The translations under genes were made by a program, and so were the position numbers. Positions 1 through 8,638 of a stretch of 64,000 bases of DNA are shown here, one piece after another (positions within the stretch are counted from its first letter, which is position 1; every line of letters begins with the position of its first letter). The stretch spans positions 1 to 64,000 of the forward strand of contig DCHF01000014.1 of the NCBI GenBank assembly GCA_002315555.1, written 5' to 3'. The stretch is from Lachnospiraceae bacterium UBA1759 (GTDB lineage: Bacteria; Bacillota; Clostridia; Lachnospirales; Lachnospiraceae). The notes beneath the pieces are model-generated. The model had not been told where the DNA came from and ran no database searches. It saw nothing but the letters and a program-made list of their open reading frames with translations.

Positions 1-37
1 CGTGGCCGACCTGAGGCCTGAAGCCTGTTTTTCTAAC

Positions 38-86
38 ACAAAGGGGCGGCGTGAAAAATCGTAATGATTTTTCACGCCGCCTTTTC
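38..86. terminator. Bidirectional intrinsic terminator
   Basis: A hairpin with arms of about 18-19 bases around GTAAT at 61-65 has an A-rich left flank and a T-rich right flank, so it can end transcription in both directions. It closes the minus-strand BlaI/BlaR1 cassette. Nothing else is seen between it and the first gene. Confidence 0.85.
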
Positions 87-174
87 ATATTGGTATCAAT
101 GAGCGTACTGTTCTTCTGAAGCAAACCGAAGGTAGGAATTCGACTTCTTGATATACAGACAATCATCAGCTGAT

Positions 175-846
175 TTACGATGATAAGCCATACCACCAAG
201 GAAATGAATTCCACCATATAGTAATTCCGTACTTCTCATCTGGCTTCATCTGGCCCATCAACACCACCTGTACCAACATTTGATCGCCAGAGATATCTCC
301 CATGCCCCCCAACGAATCAAACTCACTCGCTGCTGCCGCATAATTATTCTCCAAACTTTCCCGGAGTTCATCACTAAGAGTATCAATTCTCCAGTTTTCC
401 CATTCCACTGGTATTCTAAACATAGATGAATCATCGGTAATAAGTTGTCCCGAAAAATCAGTAATGACGATTTCTTTACAATCTCCATAGTATGATTTCA
501 AAACACTAACTACAGTTTCAATGTCAGAAAAGGTTGACACCTCCATTGCAGACAACCCCATATTAGTGTCATCAACTGGAGAAAAATGGAATTTGACCAC
601 ACAATTATCACCAAAAATTGTGCTGACATTACTTTCATAGTATAGTATTTCATTTTGGGGCTGAACCTCATGTGTGCTTGGTTGACCACAGAGATCAATA
701 ATGTCATCAGTTGACATTTTCCAAATGATGCCCTCGATCGGAGCATTATGATAATCATGCAACACTGCTTGCGAACTCACCTGCGCTTTACACCCCGATA
801 GTCCCATGAAAACCAATACTAAAAAGCTCAGTATAATTTTTCTCAT
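175..846 (-). CDS. Small lipoprotein with a BamE/SmpA-like repeat domain
   Basis: This 223-residue protein starts with a lipoprotein signal peptide ending in LSGC, so it should be lipid-anchored outside the membrane. Its stretch GIIWKMSTDDIIDLCGQPST resembles the GLSYGMTEEEILGVLGEPSS segment of the proteins at 1788-2516 and 3447-4883. A later segment (STFSDIETVVSVLKSYYGD) matches their STWKDVEADMLEYYGQY. It is therefore a third, diverged copy of one extracellular domain. The G-M-[ST]-x-[DE]-[DE]-I...G-x-P pattern recalls SmpA/BamE-like folds, which is inference only. The start has a GAGGTG ribosome site. It is the last gene of the minus-strand cassette, 8 bp after its neighbour. Function unknown. 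Confidence 0.75.
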   Translation of the reverse strand: MRKIILSFLVLVFMGLSGCKAQVSSQAVLHDYHNAPIEGIIWKMSTDDIIDLCGQPSTHEVQPQNEILYYESNVSTIFGDNCVVKFHFSPVDDTNMGLSAMEVSTFSDIETVVSVLKSYYGDCKEIVITDFSGQLITDDSSMFRIPVEWENWRIDTLSDELRESLENNYAAAASEFDSLGGMGDISGDQMLVQVVLMGQMKPDEKYGITIWWNSFPWWYGLSS

Positions 847-854
847 AATTCACC

Positions 855-1604
855 TCACAGTATGAATCGAATCGCCTCAAAGGTCCGACCATTAGTCAAA
901 TATACCTTAACAGCAATTTTTGCGCTTCTAGATGCATCAAAAGGCAGATTCACATACATATTTGTCTGGTAACGAGTGTTTTGTGTAGGTAAACTAGCTG
1001 ATCCCATCTTGTAATAATAACTTTCATTATTGGTTGCTCCGAACATCTCTGTAACATATTCAATTCTTGAAACGGATGTGGATGCCGTAGGCAATTCAGT
1101 GTATTGAGCATACATATAGTTAAATATGACACGATACACATAATCCGGTTCACATCCAGAGGAAGTAACTGTATAGTTCAGCGTGTTAGACGCAACAATT
1201 CCATAAGCTTGATTACTAGTTGCTACAGTATTTGTAACAGAGCTAGCTGCCAACGAATCTAAAATAAACAACTCTTCCTCACGAACTGAATATGTTTCAT
1301 CCCCAATTCTATAAGTATTAACCACCTTAGTAACACTTACTTGAACACTATTATCAGCCATCTCACTAATTGCAATGGAGTCAGCGCCAATGAATGCCTC
1401 CTGCAAAATATCAGCTGTTGGCTTCATCACACAAACGTTTTCCTCATCTATACCTTGAAAGCAAGTGTCACCTACCATTTCACCTATAGAAATCGTCTCG
1501 TATATCGTTTCTATTTCATTATCTGATTCAGCATACACAGTGAGCGAACCTAGCATAAGAACACCACATAAAATAATTGCCAATAAATGCTTATTATATT
1601 TCAT
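855..1604 (-). CDS. Secreted protein, paralogue of the 2544-3284 product
   Basis: The 249-residue product has a cleavable signal peptide ending near VYA and no further membrane segment, so it is probably secreted. It shares with the protein at 2544-3284 a pattern of YGI-[VA]-AS, then Y-T-[ER]-L-[PS]-T-A-[ST] followed by V-[SN]-[RK]-I-x-Y, and a C-terminal [KV]-VY-x-[TA]-NG strand. I recognise no known family. A ribosome site AAAGGAG lies upstream. It follows the membrane protein at 1788-2516 and precedes the lipoprotein, so anchored domain and secreted partner alternate in this operon. The role could be an exported binding protein, toxin or substrate of the BlaR1-type sensor, but none of these is shown. 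Confidence 0.7.
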   Translation of the reverse strand: MKYNKHLLAIILCGVLMLGSLTVYAESDNEIETIYETISIGEMVGDTCFQGIDEENVCVMKPTADILQEAFIGADSIAISEMADNSVQVSVTKVVNTYRIGDETYSVREEELFILDSLAASSVTNTVATSNQAYGIVASNTLNYTVTSSGCEPDYVYRVIFNYMYAQYTELPTASTSVSRIEYVTEMFGATNNESYYYKMGSASLPTQNTRYQTNMYVNLPFDASRSAKIAVKVYLTNGRTFEAIRFIL

Positions 1605-1787
1605 ACTGGTCTCCTTTAATTATATCCATTGTAAATATATTCTCTGACCGATTCTCCATTAACCATACTTTTTAAGAGCTAATAAGTAGGCCCATTGGAA
1701 TCACCTCTCTCACAATATTTGATTCAACTACCAATTGCACCAATAAGTAGGCTCATTAACACGCTCTCTGCAGAGGTAAAAGGCTGC
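1605..1787. other. Intergenic gap with short repeats
   Basis: This gap holds two copies of AATAAGTAGG (1681-1690 and 1740-1749), each followed by a similar C-rich run. The same decamer recurs near 3412 in the matching gap of the duplicated segment. I see no gene, terminator or clear promoter here. Confidence 0.5.
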
Positions 1788-2291
1788 TTAATATTGATAC
1801 AACTGATCCAGTAAAGAAATTCCCACAATAACTATATATTTTTCAGGAACGGTCTCTTCAGCACCAAGTGTCGTCAGCGTAATCGTGACTTTTTCTTCGC
1901 CCAGAAGCTCCTCATATCCGTAATATGAAATCCACGGAACAGCATCTTCTCTTCCAAAGCCGCCTGTTGTCGAATAGTTATATTCGTTCTTCGTATACTG
2001 ACCATAATACTCCAGCATATCCGCTTCAACATCTTTCCATGTCGAAATAACATTGATGTTCAGGTTCATGAGTTTGGACTCTTTGGGATCATCGCCATCC
2101 ATGTACAGCAGAACTCCATATTCCGTATCGTCATGAATAAAGCAGGAGTCTATGTTCTCGGTATATGTCAAAATAGCCATTCCATCATTGACTTTTCGAG
2201 ACGACGGTTCTCCAAGCACGCCAAGGATTTCTTCTTCTGTCATACCGTAGGAAAGGCCCGGGATTGAGAGGAGATAATGCTCTTCGTTTTT
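1691..2291. repeat. 600-bp near-identical duplication, copy A
   Basis: This block is almost identical to 3349-3950, covering the downstream gap and the whole extracellular domain of the 1788-2516 protein. The identity stops sharply at 2291, just inside the codons before the NEEHYLLSIPG motif. The few differences include silent changes and a handful of replacements, which points to a recent duplication or gene conversion. Confidence 0.95.
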
Positions 2292-2516
2292 AGCGGTCTC
2301 GTTGTACTGAGTAATCTCAGTCGATTCTGCTGCTTCGGTATAATATCCCATATATCCGTCTTCCGTCGTTTTTTTCAGCCAGAATATCACTCCAGCGGCA
2401 ATAATCAAAAGAATTGCAGCGATTATGATGCCGGTCTTGGTTCCTGTTTTTCTCATGGGATCCCGATCCATCATCTTATCCGGCATAATATCCTGAGGAT
2501 TATATAGTGGTGCCAT
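1788..2516 (-). CDS. Membrane-anchored BamE-like domain protein
   Basis: The 242-residue protein has a short cytoplasmic N-terminus, one transmembrane helix at about residues 28-47 and an outer domain from about residue 77. That domain is nearly identical to the C-terminal domain of the BlaR1-type protein at 3447-4883. It carries GLSYGMTEEEILGVLGEPSS and the STWKDVEADMLEYYGQY helix. A strong GGAGGTG ribosome site precedes the ATG. The gene sits between two paralogous secreted-protein genes. A free anchored copy of a sensor's ectodomain could act as a decoy, a co-sensor or a binding partner for the secreted proteins; this is inference. Confidence 0.75.
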   Translation of the reverse strand: MAPLYNPQDIMPDKMMDRDPMRKTGTKTGIIIAAILLIIAAGVIFWLKKTTEDGYMGYYTEAAESTEITQYNETAKNEEHYLLSIPGLSYGMTEEEILGVLGEPSSRKVNDGMAILTYTENIDSCFIHDDTEYGVLLYMDGDDPKESKLMNLNINVISTWKDVEADMLEYYGQYTKNEYNYSTTGGFGREDAVPWISYYGYEELLGEEKVTITLTTLGAEETVPEKYIVIVGISLLDQLYQY

Positions 2517-2543
2517 AAATCACCTCCAAAGTATTCTAATACG

Positions 2544-3284
2544 TTAAATATACTTCGCATAATTTGAAACTTGTCCATTCGCGTAGTACACTTCAAGGGC
2601 AACATAGGCCAGGTGCTGTCCGTGCGGATAATATGTACTGCTATTAATAGACGTTGAATATGTCGTTCCGGACATCGGTGACTGAACTGTATTTCCGCCA
2701 TGAACCACAGTTCCAGGCAGCGGCACACCAACAATTTCGCCACAATAGCTGATTTTGTTCACGTTTGTTGTCGCGGTAGATAATCTTGTGTACACGGCAG
2801 AGACTCTATTTAATTTCATATCGTACCCCAATGAAGGATCAACATTATATCGCCTTGTCATATATATAGTACACGACGCTGCAATTCCATAGTTTTGTCC
2901 TGATGTAGATCCTGACACATTGTCAAATGTAGATGCTAATGTCTGTAACGCAATTATTTTACTCTCCATCTCCTGATATGTAGTCCCATTCAAAATGTAC
3001 GCCTTACTGCAACTGGTTCCTTCAATAATTTTCTCATTTACTGTTTCAGAAACCACTTTAAGGGAATCACAATCTTCAACTAGATCAGCAAATATATGCA
3101 TAGATACCTCATCAGCGAAATTGAGTCCCTCTTTAATTGCAAATTCTCTTACATCAACCTTCTCTCCCATTCCCATTAAATTAAAACTCAAATTGATTTC
3201 AGCAGCACTACTTCCAACAGTACTAGTAATACCAATAGCAATCATTACGATTACTGCAAACAATAATCTCAAAGTTCTTTTCAT
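2544..3284 (-). CDS. Secreted protein, paralogue of the 855-1604 product
   Basis: This 246-residue protein has a signal peptide ending near SSAAE and is otherwise soluble, so it should be exported. It is paralogous to the 855-1604 product: both have an acidic N-terminal half, a central YGI-AS strand, a Y-T-[RE]-L-S-T-A-T segment and a C-terminal VYYANG-type strand. The ribosome site is GGAGAC. It is the first gene after the BlaR1-type sensor, with the duplicated gap (3285-3446) between them. No catalytic motif is visible and the family is not recognised. Confidence 0.7.
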   Translation of the reverse strand: MKRTLRLLFAVIVMIAIGITSTVGSSAAEINLSFNLMGMGEKVDVREFAIKEGLNFADEVSMHIFADLVEDCDSLKVVSETVNEKIIEGTSCSKAYILNGTTYQEMESKIIALQTLASTFDNVSGSTSGQNYGIAASCTIYMTRRYNVDPSLGYDMKLNRVSAVYTRLSTATTNVNKISYCGEIVGVPLPGTVVHGGNTVQSPMSGTTYSTSINSSTYYPHGQHLAYVALEVYYANGQVSNYAKYI

Positions 3285-3348
3285 AGCTGGTCTCCATTAC
3301 TAAACTCATTATTACTCAACTGTTTCATGTATTATTCAAAAAAACAAT

Positions 3349-3950
3349 CCCATTGGAATCACCTCTATTCATAATGTTTACATCAATTGGCGATTGCACC
3401 AATAAGTAGGCTCATTAACACGCTCTCTGCAAAGGTAAATGGCTGCTTAATCTTGATACAACTGATCCAGTAAAGAAATTCCCACAATAACCATATATTT
3501 TTCAGGAACGGTCTCTTCAGCGCCAAATGTCGTCAGCGTAATCGTGACTTTTTCTTCGCCCAGAAGCTCCTCATATCCGTAATATGAAATCCACGGAACA
3601 GCATCTTCTCTTCCAAAGCCGACTGTTGTCGAATAGTTATATTCGTTCTTCGTATACTGACCGTAATACTCCAGCATATCCGCTTCAACATCTTTCCATG
3701 TCGAAATAACATTGATGTTCAGGTTCATAAGTTTGGACTCTTTGGGATCATCGCCATCCATGTACAGCAGAACTCCATATTCCGTATCGTCGTGAATAAA
3801 GCAGGAGTCTATGTTCTCAGTATATGTCAAAATAGCCATTCCATCATTGACTTTTCGAGACGACGGTTCTCCAAGCACACCAATGATTTCTTCTTCTGTC
3901 ATACCGTAGGAAAGGCCCGGAATTGAGAGGAGATAATGCTCTTCGTTTTT
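3349..3950. repeat. 600-bp near-identical duplication, copy B
   Basis: Second copy of the 1691-2291 block. It covers the gap after the sensor gene and the sensor's C-terminal domain, and ends at 3950 where the sensor's own sequence (reading NPVAVK before the motif) begins. Confidence 0.95.
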
Positions 3951-4883
3951 GACAGCCACAGGATTCGTCATCAAACACCCTGAAAGAATAAAGATCATCG
4001 CTGCACTCATCGCAATTCCGACTTTAGAAGTCTTTTTACGGGCTAATATATTCTTAATCCTCTGCTTAACAGACGTTCCGGCAAAAGCCATTGAGAAGTT
4101 CGCTGGGTTTTTCTTCTGCCGACTGCTATTCAACAGAACCTGCGCATAATCAGCACGCTCGCCGTCATCCATTTTTGCAATGACTCTTTCATCGCACGCC
4201 ACTTCCAGGTCATGACAAAAGACAATGTAAGCTGCCCACAGAATTGGATTGAACCAATGGAAACACAATACGACATAACCTGCGAGCTTCCAGTAAAAAT
4301 CCCCCCGGGCTCGATGAGCCAACTCGTGTCTCAGCACAAAATACGATTCATCCTGTGTCAATCCATTTGCCATATACACGGTCGAGCCAAAAACGAATGA
4401 ATACTGATCCGTTCCCAACTTTCTGACATGCTTGTCCAATGGTGTTGACCCCAGAGTAATTCTTCGAAGCTTATTGATGCTCACGATGAGGTACACAAGC
4501 ATCATAAGAAATCCACCGCCCCAGATACAGCTTATGCTGCGCATGAACGTATCCGTTTCATTTGCAGCTGAAGTCTCAAGCACCAATTCCGGTCGTACAA
4601 CATTTAGGCTCGGTGTTTCCGCTTCAGTTTTGTGATCATCCGTGGTTTCCATCTGTTTTGATTCAATAAGCTGCGTGGACTGAATCCGATCCACTGCGTT
4701 ATATACAGACCATCTGCTGGAAATACCAACGGGCAGAAGCATTCTTAAAAAAACGATGCTCCATAATATGCAGATCATTTTGCGCGGACTTTTTCTTAAA
4801 GCTGCCCTTGCCAGCAAAACAATAATTGCATTTACACCTGCCAGAAGGCTCATTGTAATAAGGCTCACCATCCAGGTGTTCAT
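3447..4883 (-). CDS. BlaR1/MecR1-family M56 sensor peptidase with unusual C-terminal domain
   Basis: This 478-residue integral membrane protein is an M56 zinc peptidase. It has N-terminal membrane helices, the zinc motif HELAH at about residues 186-190, the downstream EVACDE motif at about 227-232, and a last helix near residue 295. Instead of a beta-lactam-binding domain it ends, after NPVAVK, in a BamE-like domain nearly identical to the 1788-2516 ectodomain. Family members sense a ligand outside and cleave a BlaI-type repressor inside. An ATG at 4910 is in frame, but the ATG at 4883 has an AAAGGGG ribosome site and lies 5 bp past the blaI stop, so I prefer it. The ligand is unknown; a beta-lactam is not supported. 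Confidence 0.88.
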   Translation of the reverse strand: MNTWMVSLITMSLLAGVNAIIVLLARAALRKSPRKMICILWSIVFLRMLLPVGISSRWSVYNAVDRIQSTQLIESKQMETTDDHKTEAETPSLNVVRPELVLETSAANETDTFMRSISCIWGGGFLMMLVYLIVSINKLRRITLGSTPLDKHVRKLGTDQYSFVFGSTVYMANGLTQDESYFVLRHELAHRARGDFYWKLAGYVVLCFHWFNPILWAAYIVFCHDLEVACDERVIAKMDDGERADYAQVLLNSSRQKKNPANFSMAFAGTSVKQRIKNILARKKTSKVGIAMSAAMIFILSGCLMTNPVAVKNEEHYLLSIPGLSYGMTEEEIIGVLGEPSSRKVNDGMAILTYTENIDSCFIHDDTEYGVLLYMDGDDPKESKLMNLNINVISTWKDVEADMLEYYGQYTKNEYNYSTTVGFGREDAVPWISYYGYEELLGEEKVTITLTTFGAEETVPEKYMVIVGISLLDQLYQD

Positions 4884-4887
4884 ATGA

Positions 4888-5241
4888 TTACCCCTTTCTG
4901 AACTCGTCAATCATCCGCTGAATTTCATCAAGTTCCTCTTCGGAAGGTTTGTTTCTCTGTGTAAATGCTGCGATAAACATCGGCAAAGATCCTGAGTAGG
5001 ATTCTGATACGATTTTTTCGCTCTTCATCGCATAGAATGAATTGCGATCGATAATTGACTGTACATACCCGTCTTCATTTACAAAAATACCTTTCTCGCA
5101 TAATTTTCTGAGAACCGTATATGTTGTGGGCTTTTTCCAGTTAAGTTCTTTTTCGCAGATTTTTACAAGTTCGCCGGATCCGATCGGTTCGTTGGCCCAA
5201 ATAATATCAGCAAACCGATTCTGTGCTTCTCCTAATTCCAT
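4888..5241 (-). CDS. BlaI/MecI-family transcriptional repressor
   Basis: This is a 117-residue winged-helix repressor. It starts MELGEAQNRFADIIW, the usual BlaI opening, and includes the recognition helix region KPTTYTVLRKLCEKG and an acidic dimerisation tail. In this family, cleavage by the partner M56 peptidase relieves repression. Two further in-frame ATGs lie upstream at 5256 and 5247, but the GGAGG ribosome site overlaps or touches them and is correctly spaced only for 5241. The gene is directly followed by the sensor and preceded by a palindromic operator. It probably represses the whole minus-strand cassette down to position 175. Confidence 0.9.
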   Translation of the reverse strand: MELGEAQNRFADIIWANEPIGSGELVKICEKELNWKKPTTYTVLRKLCEKGIFVNEDGYVQSIIDRNSFYAMKSEKIVSESYSGSLPMFIAAFTQRNKPSEEELDEIQRMIDEFRKG

Positions 5242-5273
5242 GTGCATCGCCTCCATTCATTTGTCCTGTTAGT

Positions 5274-5297
5274 TATGGTTTATCACGATAAACCATA
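5274..5297. promoter_or_regulatory. Palindromic operator upstream of the BlaI gene
   Basis: Two 11-base arms (TATGGTTTATC and GATAAACCATA) surround a 2-base centre with no mismatch. On the minus strand a -35 hexamer TTGACA (5305-5300) lies just upstream, so the palindrome covers the spacer and -10 region. This is the expected position for autorepression by the BlaI-type protein. It differs from the classical TACA/TGTA BlaI box. Confidence 0.8.
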
Positions 5298-5509
5298 GAT
5301 GTCAATACCCTTTTGTTTATTTTGATGATTATTTTCGTTGAACCGCCTCCTTATTATGCAATTTGACCATATAGTCCGATTCGTCTCCCGCACTGCTCTC
5401 TCCAAGGTTTCATCGAACCGGTTGCATTTGAAATTCAATTGATATATATTTTTCACTGAGGAATTACTTTGTTCCTCTATTGTTTTGTGAAAGTACGGAA
5501 AGGCCTCTC

Positions 5510-6706
5510 ATGAACAGACAAAAATCAGCTTTACACAAATCAGACAGCGCACCGTTTATCCTGCTGCTTCTCATCAATGCGTTCATCTACATTCCGAACG
5601 CGCTCTATTACCCGTTCCTGAACGCCTACTACAAGACTGCGGGACTCAGCGCAACAAAAATCGGCATCCTCTCGACCATCAGCCCGGTCTGCTACATCCT
5701 GATCCAGCCGGTGGTCACCCGCCTCTCCGACCGTCTGGGAAAGCCGAAGGCCTTTTCCATGGCTGGAGTGGCAGGTGTCGTTTTATCGCTTGCCAGCTAT
5801 TATCTGGGCAACACTTTCCTGAGTTTCTTCATTTCCGCATCGCTTCTTGCCGCGTTCTGCTGTCCGGTATATCCGCTGACGGATTCGATGGTCATCCGTA
5901 ACGCATTCAAGAAAAACTACAATTATGCGCATATCCGCCTGGGCGGAACCTTTGGCTATGCCATCGCCGTCCTGCTGGTCAGCTTCATTTTAAGCCAGCA
6001 TAAACAACTGCTGTTCTTCATGGGCATGGCCGGCTATGCAGTGCTGTTCATTCTGCTGGCCTTTCTGCCCAGGTCGGAGAATCAGCGGCCGAAGGTGATC
6101 GAAAAGCGCGCCAAGCGCCGCACCTTCTCCATCAGCGAGCTCTTCACCACGAACGAAGTCCTTTTCGTTCTTCTGTTTGCGTTCATCTTCCAGGTCGGTG
6201 CCGGCTTTATGTACGCCTTCCTGAATGTCTATGTCGTGGAGCTGGGCTATGATGCCCGCGCCATCGGCATCCTGCAGTGCATTTCATCGCTGTCGGAGGC
6301 CCCGATCCTGCTCTGCGTCCGCAAAGTCGAAAAGAAGATCGCCCCGATCATTATCATCGCCGCCGCAACGATTCTCCTCAGTTTCCGCCTCTTCCTGGTA
6401 TCCGGCGGAACGATGACCTTTTTCATCATCGCACAGGCCATGAACGGTATGACGTACATGTTTGTCCATTTCTGCACCGCGACTTATGTTGCCAATCATG
6501 TTCGGCCGGAGCACGCCTCCGAAGGCCAGGGCATGATCTACCTCGTGCAGATGGGCTTCGCGGCGATCCTTTCAACGCTCGCCGGTGGTATCCTGGTCGA
6601 TGCCGCAGGCTCACAGGCCGCGTACCGGATCACCGGAGCGATGACCCTGGCCGCAGCCAGCCTGGTCACCGTTGCCATGGTGATCTATCGAAAAAAACAC
6701 GCGTGA
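5510..6706 (+). CDS. MFS transporter (MFS_1-like/sugar-nucleoside symporter type)
   Basis: A 398-residue protein with about 12 hydrophobic helices in two halves, linked by a basic loop around EKRAKRRTFS. The first half has the MFS loop motif RLSDRLGKPKAF between helices 2 and 3. The helix 1 region (FIYIPNALYYPFLNAYY) resembles the LacY/NupG-like branch, so a sugar or nucleoside is possible, but the substrate cannot be read. An earlier in-frame ATG at 5480 exists; the ATG at 5510 has a GGAAAGG ribosome site seven bases upstream. The gene stands alone, divergent from the BlaI cassette and convergent with the NlpC/P60 gene. Confidence 0.85.
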   Translation: MNRQKSALHKSDSAPFILLLLINAFIYIPNALYYPFLNAYYKTAGLSATKIGILSTISPVCYILIQPVVTRLSDRLGKPKAFSMAGVAGVVLSLASYYLGNTFLSFFISASLLAAFCCPVYPLTDSMVIRNAFKKNYNYAHIRLGGTFGYAIAVLLVSFILSQHKQLLFFMGMAGYAVLFILLAFLPRSENQRPKVIEKRAKRRTFSISELFTTNEVLFVLLFAFIFQVGAGFMYAFLNVYVVELGYDARAIGILQCISSLSEAPILLCVRKVEKKIAPIIIIAAATILLSFRLFLVSGGTMTFFIIAQAMNGMTYMFVHFCTATYVANHVRPEHASEGQGMIYLVQMGFAAILSTLAGGILVDAAGSQAAYRITGAMTLAAASLVTVAMVIYRKKHA

Positions 6707-6744
6707 CCTAAGCCACGTGTAAATCACCCGAGCTACAAAGTTAA

Positions 6745-6783
6745 CCCTGAACCTAAAGTCCCCTGAACCTAAAGTCCCCTGAA
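6745..6783. repeat. 16-bp tandem repeat, about 2.4 copies
   Basis: The unit CCCTGAACCTAAAGTC is repeated exactly at 6745-6760 and 6761-6776, with a third start CCCTGAA. It lies between the end of the MFS gene and the terminator and has no evident coding role. Confidence 0.9.
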
Positions 6784-6785
6784 AT

Positions 6786-6831
6786 AAAAATTCCCCACAT
6801 TCCCGTTTTCTCCGGAAATGTGGGGAATTTT
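6786..6831. terminator. Bidirectional intrinsic terminator
   Basis: Arms AAAATTCCCCACATT and AATGTGGGGAATTTT pair perfectly around a short loop, with A and T runs on both flanks. It separates the convergent MFS and NlpC/P60 genes. Confidence 0.88.
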
Positions 6832-6851
6832 CATCCTCAGGGGCTTTTATT

Positions 6852-8525
6852 TTAGAAATACCGTCTGACATGGCTCGGCGTCATGCCATTGTAGTTATAC
6901 GTGGTGATGCAGACGCCTCCCTGACTCTCTGCGCTATGCAGAATCTGACCGTTGCCGATGTAGATCGCCACATGGAAGATACGGCCGTTTCTGGAGTAGA
7001 AGATCAGATCCCCCTTCCTCCATGCGGAAGGATCCAGTGAAACCGCAGCGCCCTGGTTGACCTGCGTGTAGGAAGTCCGCGCAAGGCCGATGCCGCGGGT
7101 CGCAAAGCACTGCTGCGTAAAGCCGGAGCAGTCGATGCCGCCGGTCATACTGTTGCCTCCGTAAACATAGCGGGTACCGAGGAACTGCTTACCGTATGCA
7201 ATAATCGCATTCGCCGTTTCCTCCCAGCTGGGACGGTTCGTGACCGTGACCGTACATGCGGCAGAGAATTTCCCGTGTGTAGCGCGGATCACCGTCGTAC
7301 CGGGCGATAGCGCGGAAATGCCGCCGGAGGCATTGACGGTGACGATCGCGGGATTATCGGATGTCCAGGTGATGCCCCGATCCTCCGTTGTAAAGTCCGG
7401 AATAACAGAAGCCCCAAGGCTTGCCGCTGTTCCGGTGTACATACCAAGCGAGGTCCGGTTGATATACACGCCGGTGACCGGAACGACGACCGTGTAGGTG
7501 CAGCGCTTCTCAAAACCGTTGACGTTCAGGACAACATCGACGGTGCCGCCACGCTTTGCCGTGACAAGACCGTTCTCATCAACGGTGACGATCTTCTCGT
7601 TCTCCGACGTCCAGCTCACCGCAAGCTCCGCGGTGGTATCCTCCGGGATCGTAGCAAAGGTCAGCTGATCCTCTGCCGGGTAACTCAGCGTCGCGCTTTC
7701 ATGATTGATCTCAATGCCGGTCAGCGAAACCTTAATGTAAAGCTCCACCGTGTCCGTGAACGCACCGCAGGTCGCGGTCAGGGTCACCGGGCCGCGTCCC
7801 GTTGCTGTGAACAGGCCGTCTTCGTCGATCGTACCGGCCTCCGGATCGGACAGCGTGTAAGTGATCGTGCGATCGTCCGTGGTGTTCTCCGGGAAATAGT
7901 TGATGGAGAACGCATAGGCCTCGCCGCGCTCCAGGGTAATGACTTCATCGTCCGCGATGCCCGCGAATTCAATGGCGGTCATCGGCTGATAAATGTTGAT
8001 GGTCGTGTGGCCGAACAGGCCGTCCGCATTCACGACGATCTGCGTTTTACCGGGCTCGCCGGCAATGAGGTGGCCGTTTTCATCGACCGTCACAACGTCC
8101 GGATTCATAGATTTGTAACGGATCCTGTCAAACAGCACGGCATCCGCCGGTTCAACGATCGCGGTAATGTCCATCTCCTCGCCGCAGTTCATGCTGTATT
8201 CTTCTTCCTCGAAACCGATCGATTCACCGGGTACATAGGACGTGACCCGGATCTCCTGCACCTGATCGGAAACGGAAGTCGTGATCACGGCCTCACCGGC
8301 GCCGACAGCTTCGATGCGGCCGGTCGCATCGACCGTCGCCACGCTCTCATCCGAGCTTGTGAAGACCAGCTTTTTCTTTTTGGTCCCCTGAAGCTTCAGC
8401 ATGTACGGCCGGTCCGTAGTCTCCACGAACTTCTGCCCCGCTTCCGTATGGTCGCCGATGTGGAAAATATACTCTTTTTTCGCGACTTCCAGCGCATACG
8501 CGGCGGACATAGGCCGCGTCACCAT
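6852..8525 (-). CDS. Bacterial Ig-like (Big_2) repeat protein with NlpC/P60 peptidase domain
   Basis: The 557-residue frame holds about five Ig-like repeats of Big_2 type, each with a V-x-[VW]-[TD]-[ES]-N/A-G-x-[IV]-x-A/G core. From about residue 440 an NlpC/P60 domain follows, with Cys in GGIDCSGF, His in FHVAIYIGNG and a third polar residue near ILHSAES. It should cut peptide stems of the cell wall. The frame stays open upstream of the ATG at 8525 through a perfect membrane anchor (YIWIGAGAIVGAAILAFGIA) back to a stop at 8633, yet has no ATG, GTG or TTG there. An AAAGAGG ribosome site at 8632-8626 sits 7 bases before an ACG codon at 8618, the best true start candidate. Confidence 0.88.
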   Translation of the reverse strand: MVTRPMSAAYALEVAKKEYIFHIGDHTEAGQKFVETTDRPYMLKLQGTKKKKLVFTSSDESVATVDATGRIEAVGAGEAVITTSVSDQVQEIRVTSYVPGESIGFEEEEYSMNCGEEMDITAIVEPADAVLFDRIRYKSMNPDVVTVDENGHLIAGEPGKTQIVVNADGLFGHTTINIYQPMTAIEFAGIADDEVITLERGEAYAFSINYFPENTTDDRTITYTLSDPEAGTIDEDGLFTATGRGPVTLTATCGAFTDTVELYIKVSLTGIEINHESATLSYPAEDQLTFATIPEDTTAELAVSWTSENEKIVTVDENGLVTAKRGGTVDVVLNVNGFEKRCTYTVVVPVTGVYINRTSLGMYTGTAASLGASVIPDFTTEDRGITWTSDNPAIVTVNASGGISALSPGTTVIRATHGKFSAACTVTVTNRPSWEETANAIIAYGKQFLGTRYVYGGNSMTGGIDCSGFTQQCFATRGIGLARTSYTQVNQGAAVSLDPSAWRKGDLIFYSRNGRIFHVAIYIGNGQILHSAESQGGVCITTYNYNGMTPSHVRRYF

Positions 8526-8638
8526 GATCAGCGTCGCGATGCCGAAGGCCAGAATGGCGGCGCCGACGATAGCGCCGGCGCCGATCCAAATATATTTCTG
8601 TGACTTTATCTTATTCGTATTATTGCCTCTTTAACTCA

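Noticed and set aside
3447..5241. Beta-lactam resistance operon
   Set aside because: BlaI and BlaR1 homologues are present, but there is no beta-lactamase, no PBP2a and no penicillin-binding sensor domain.
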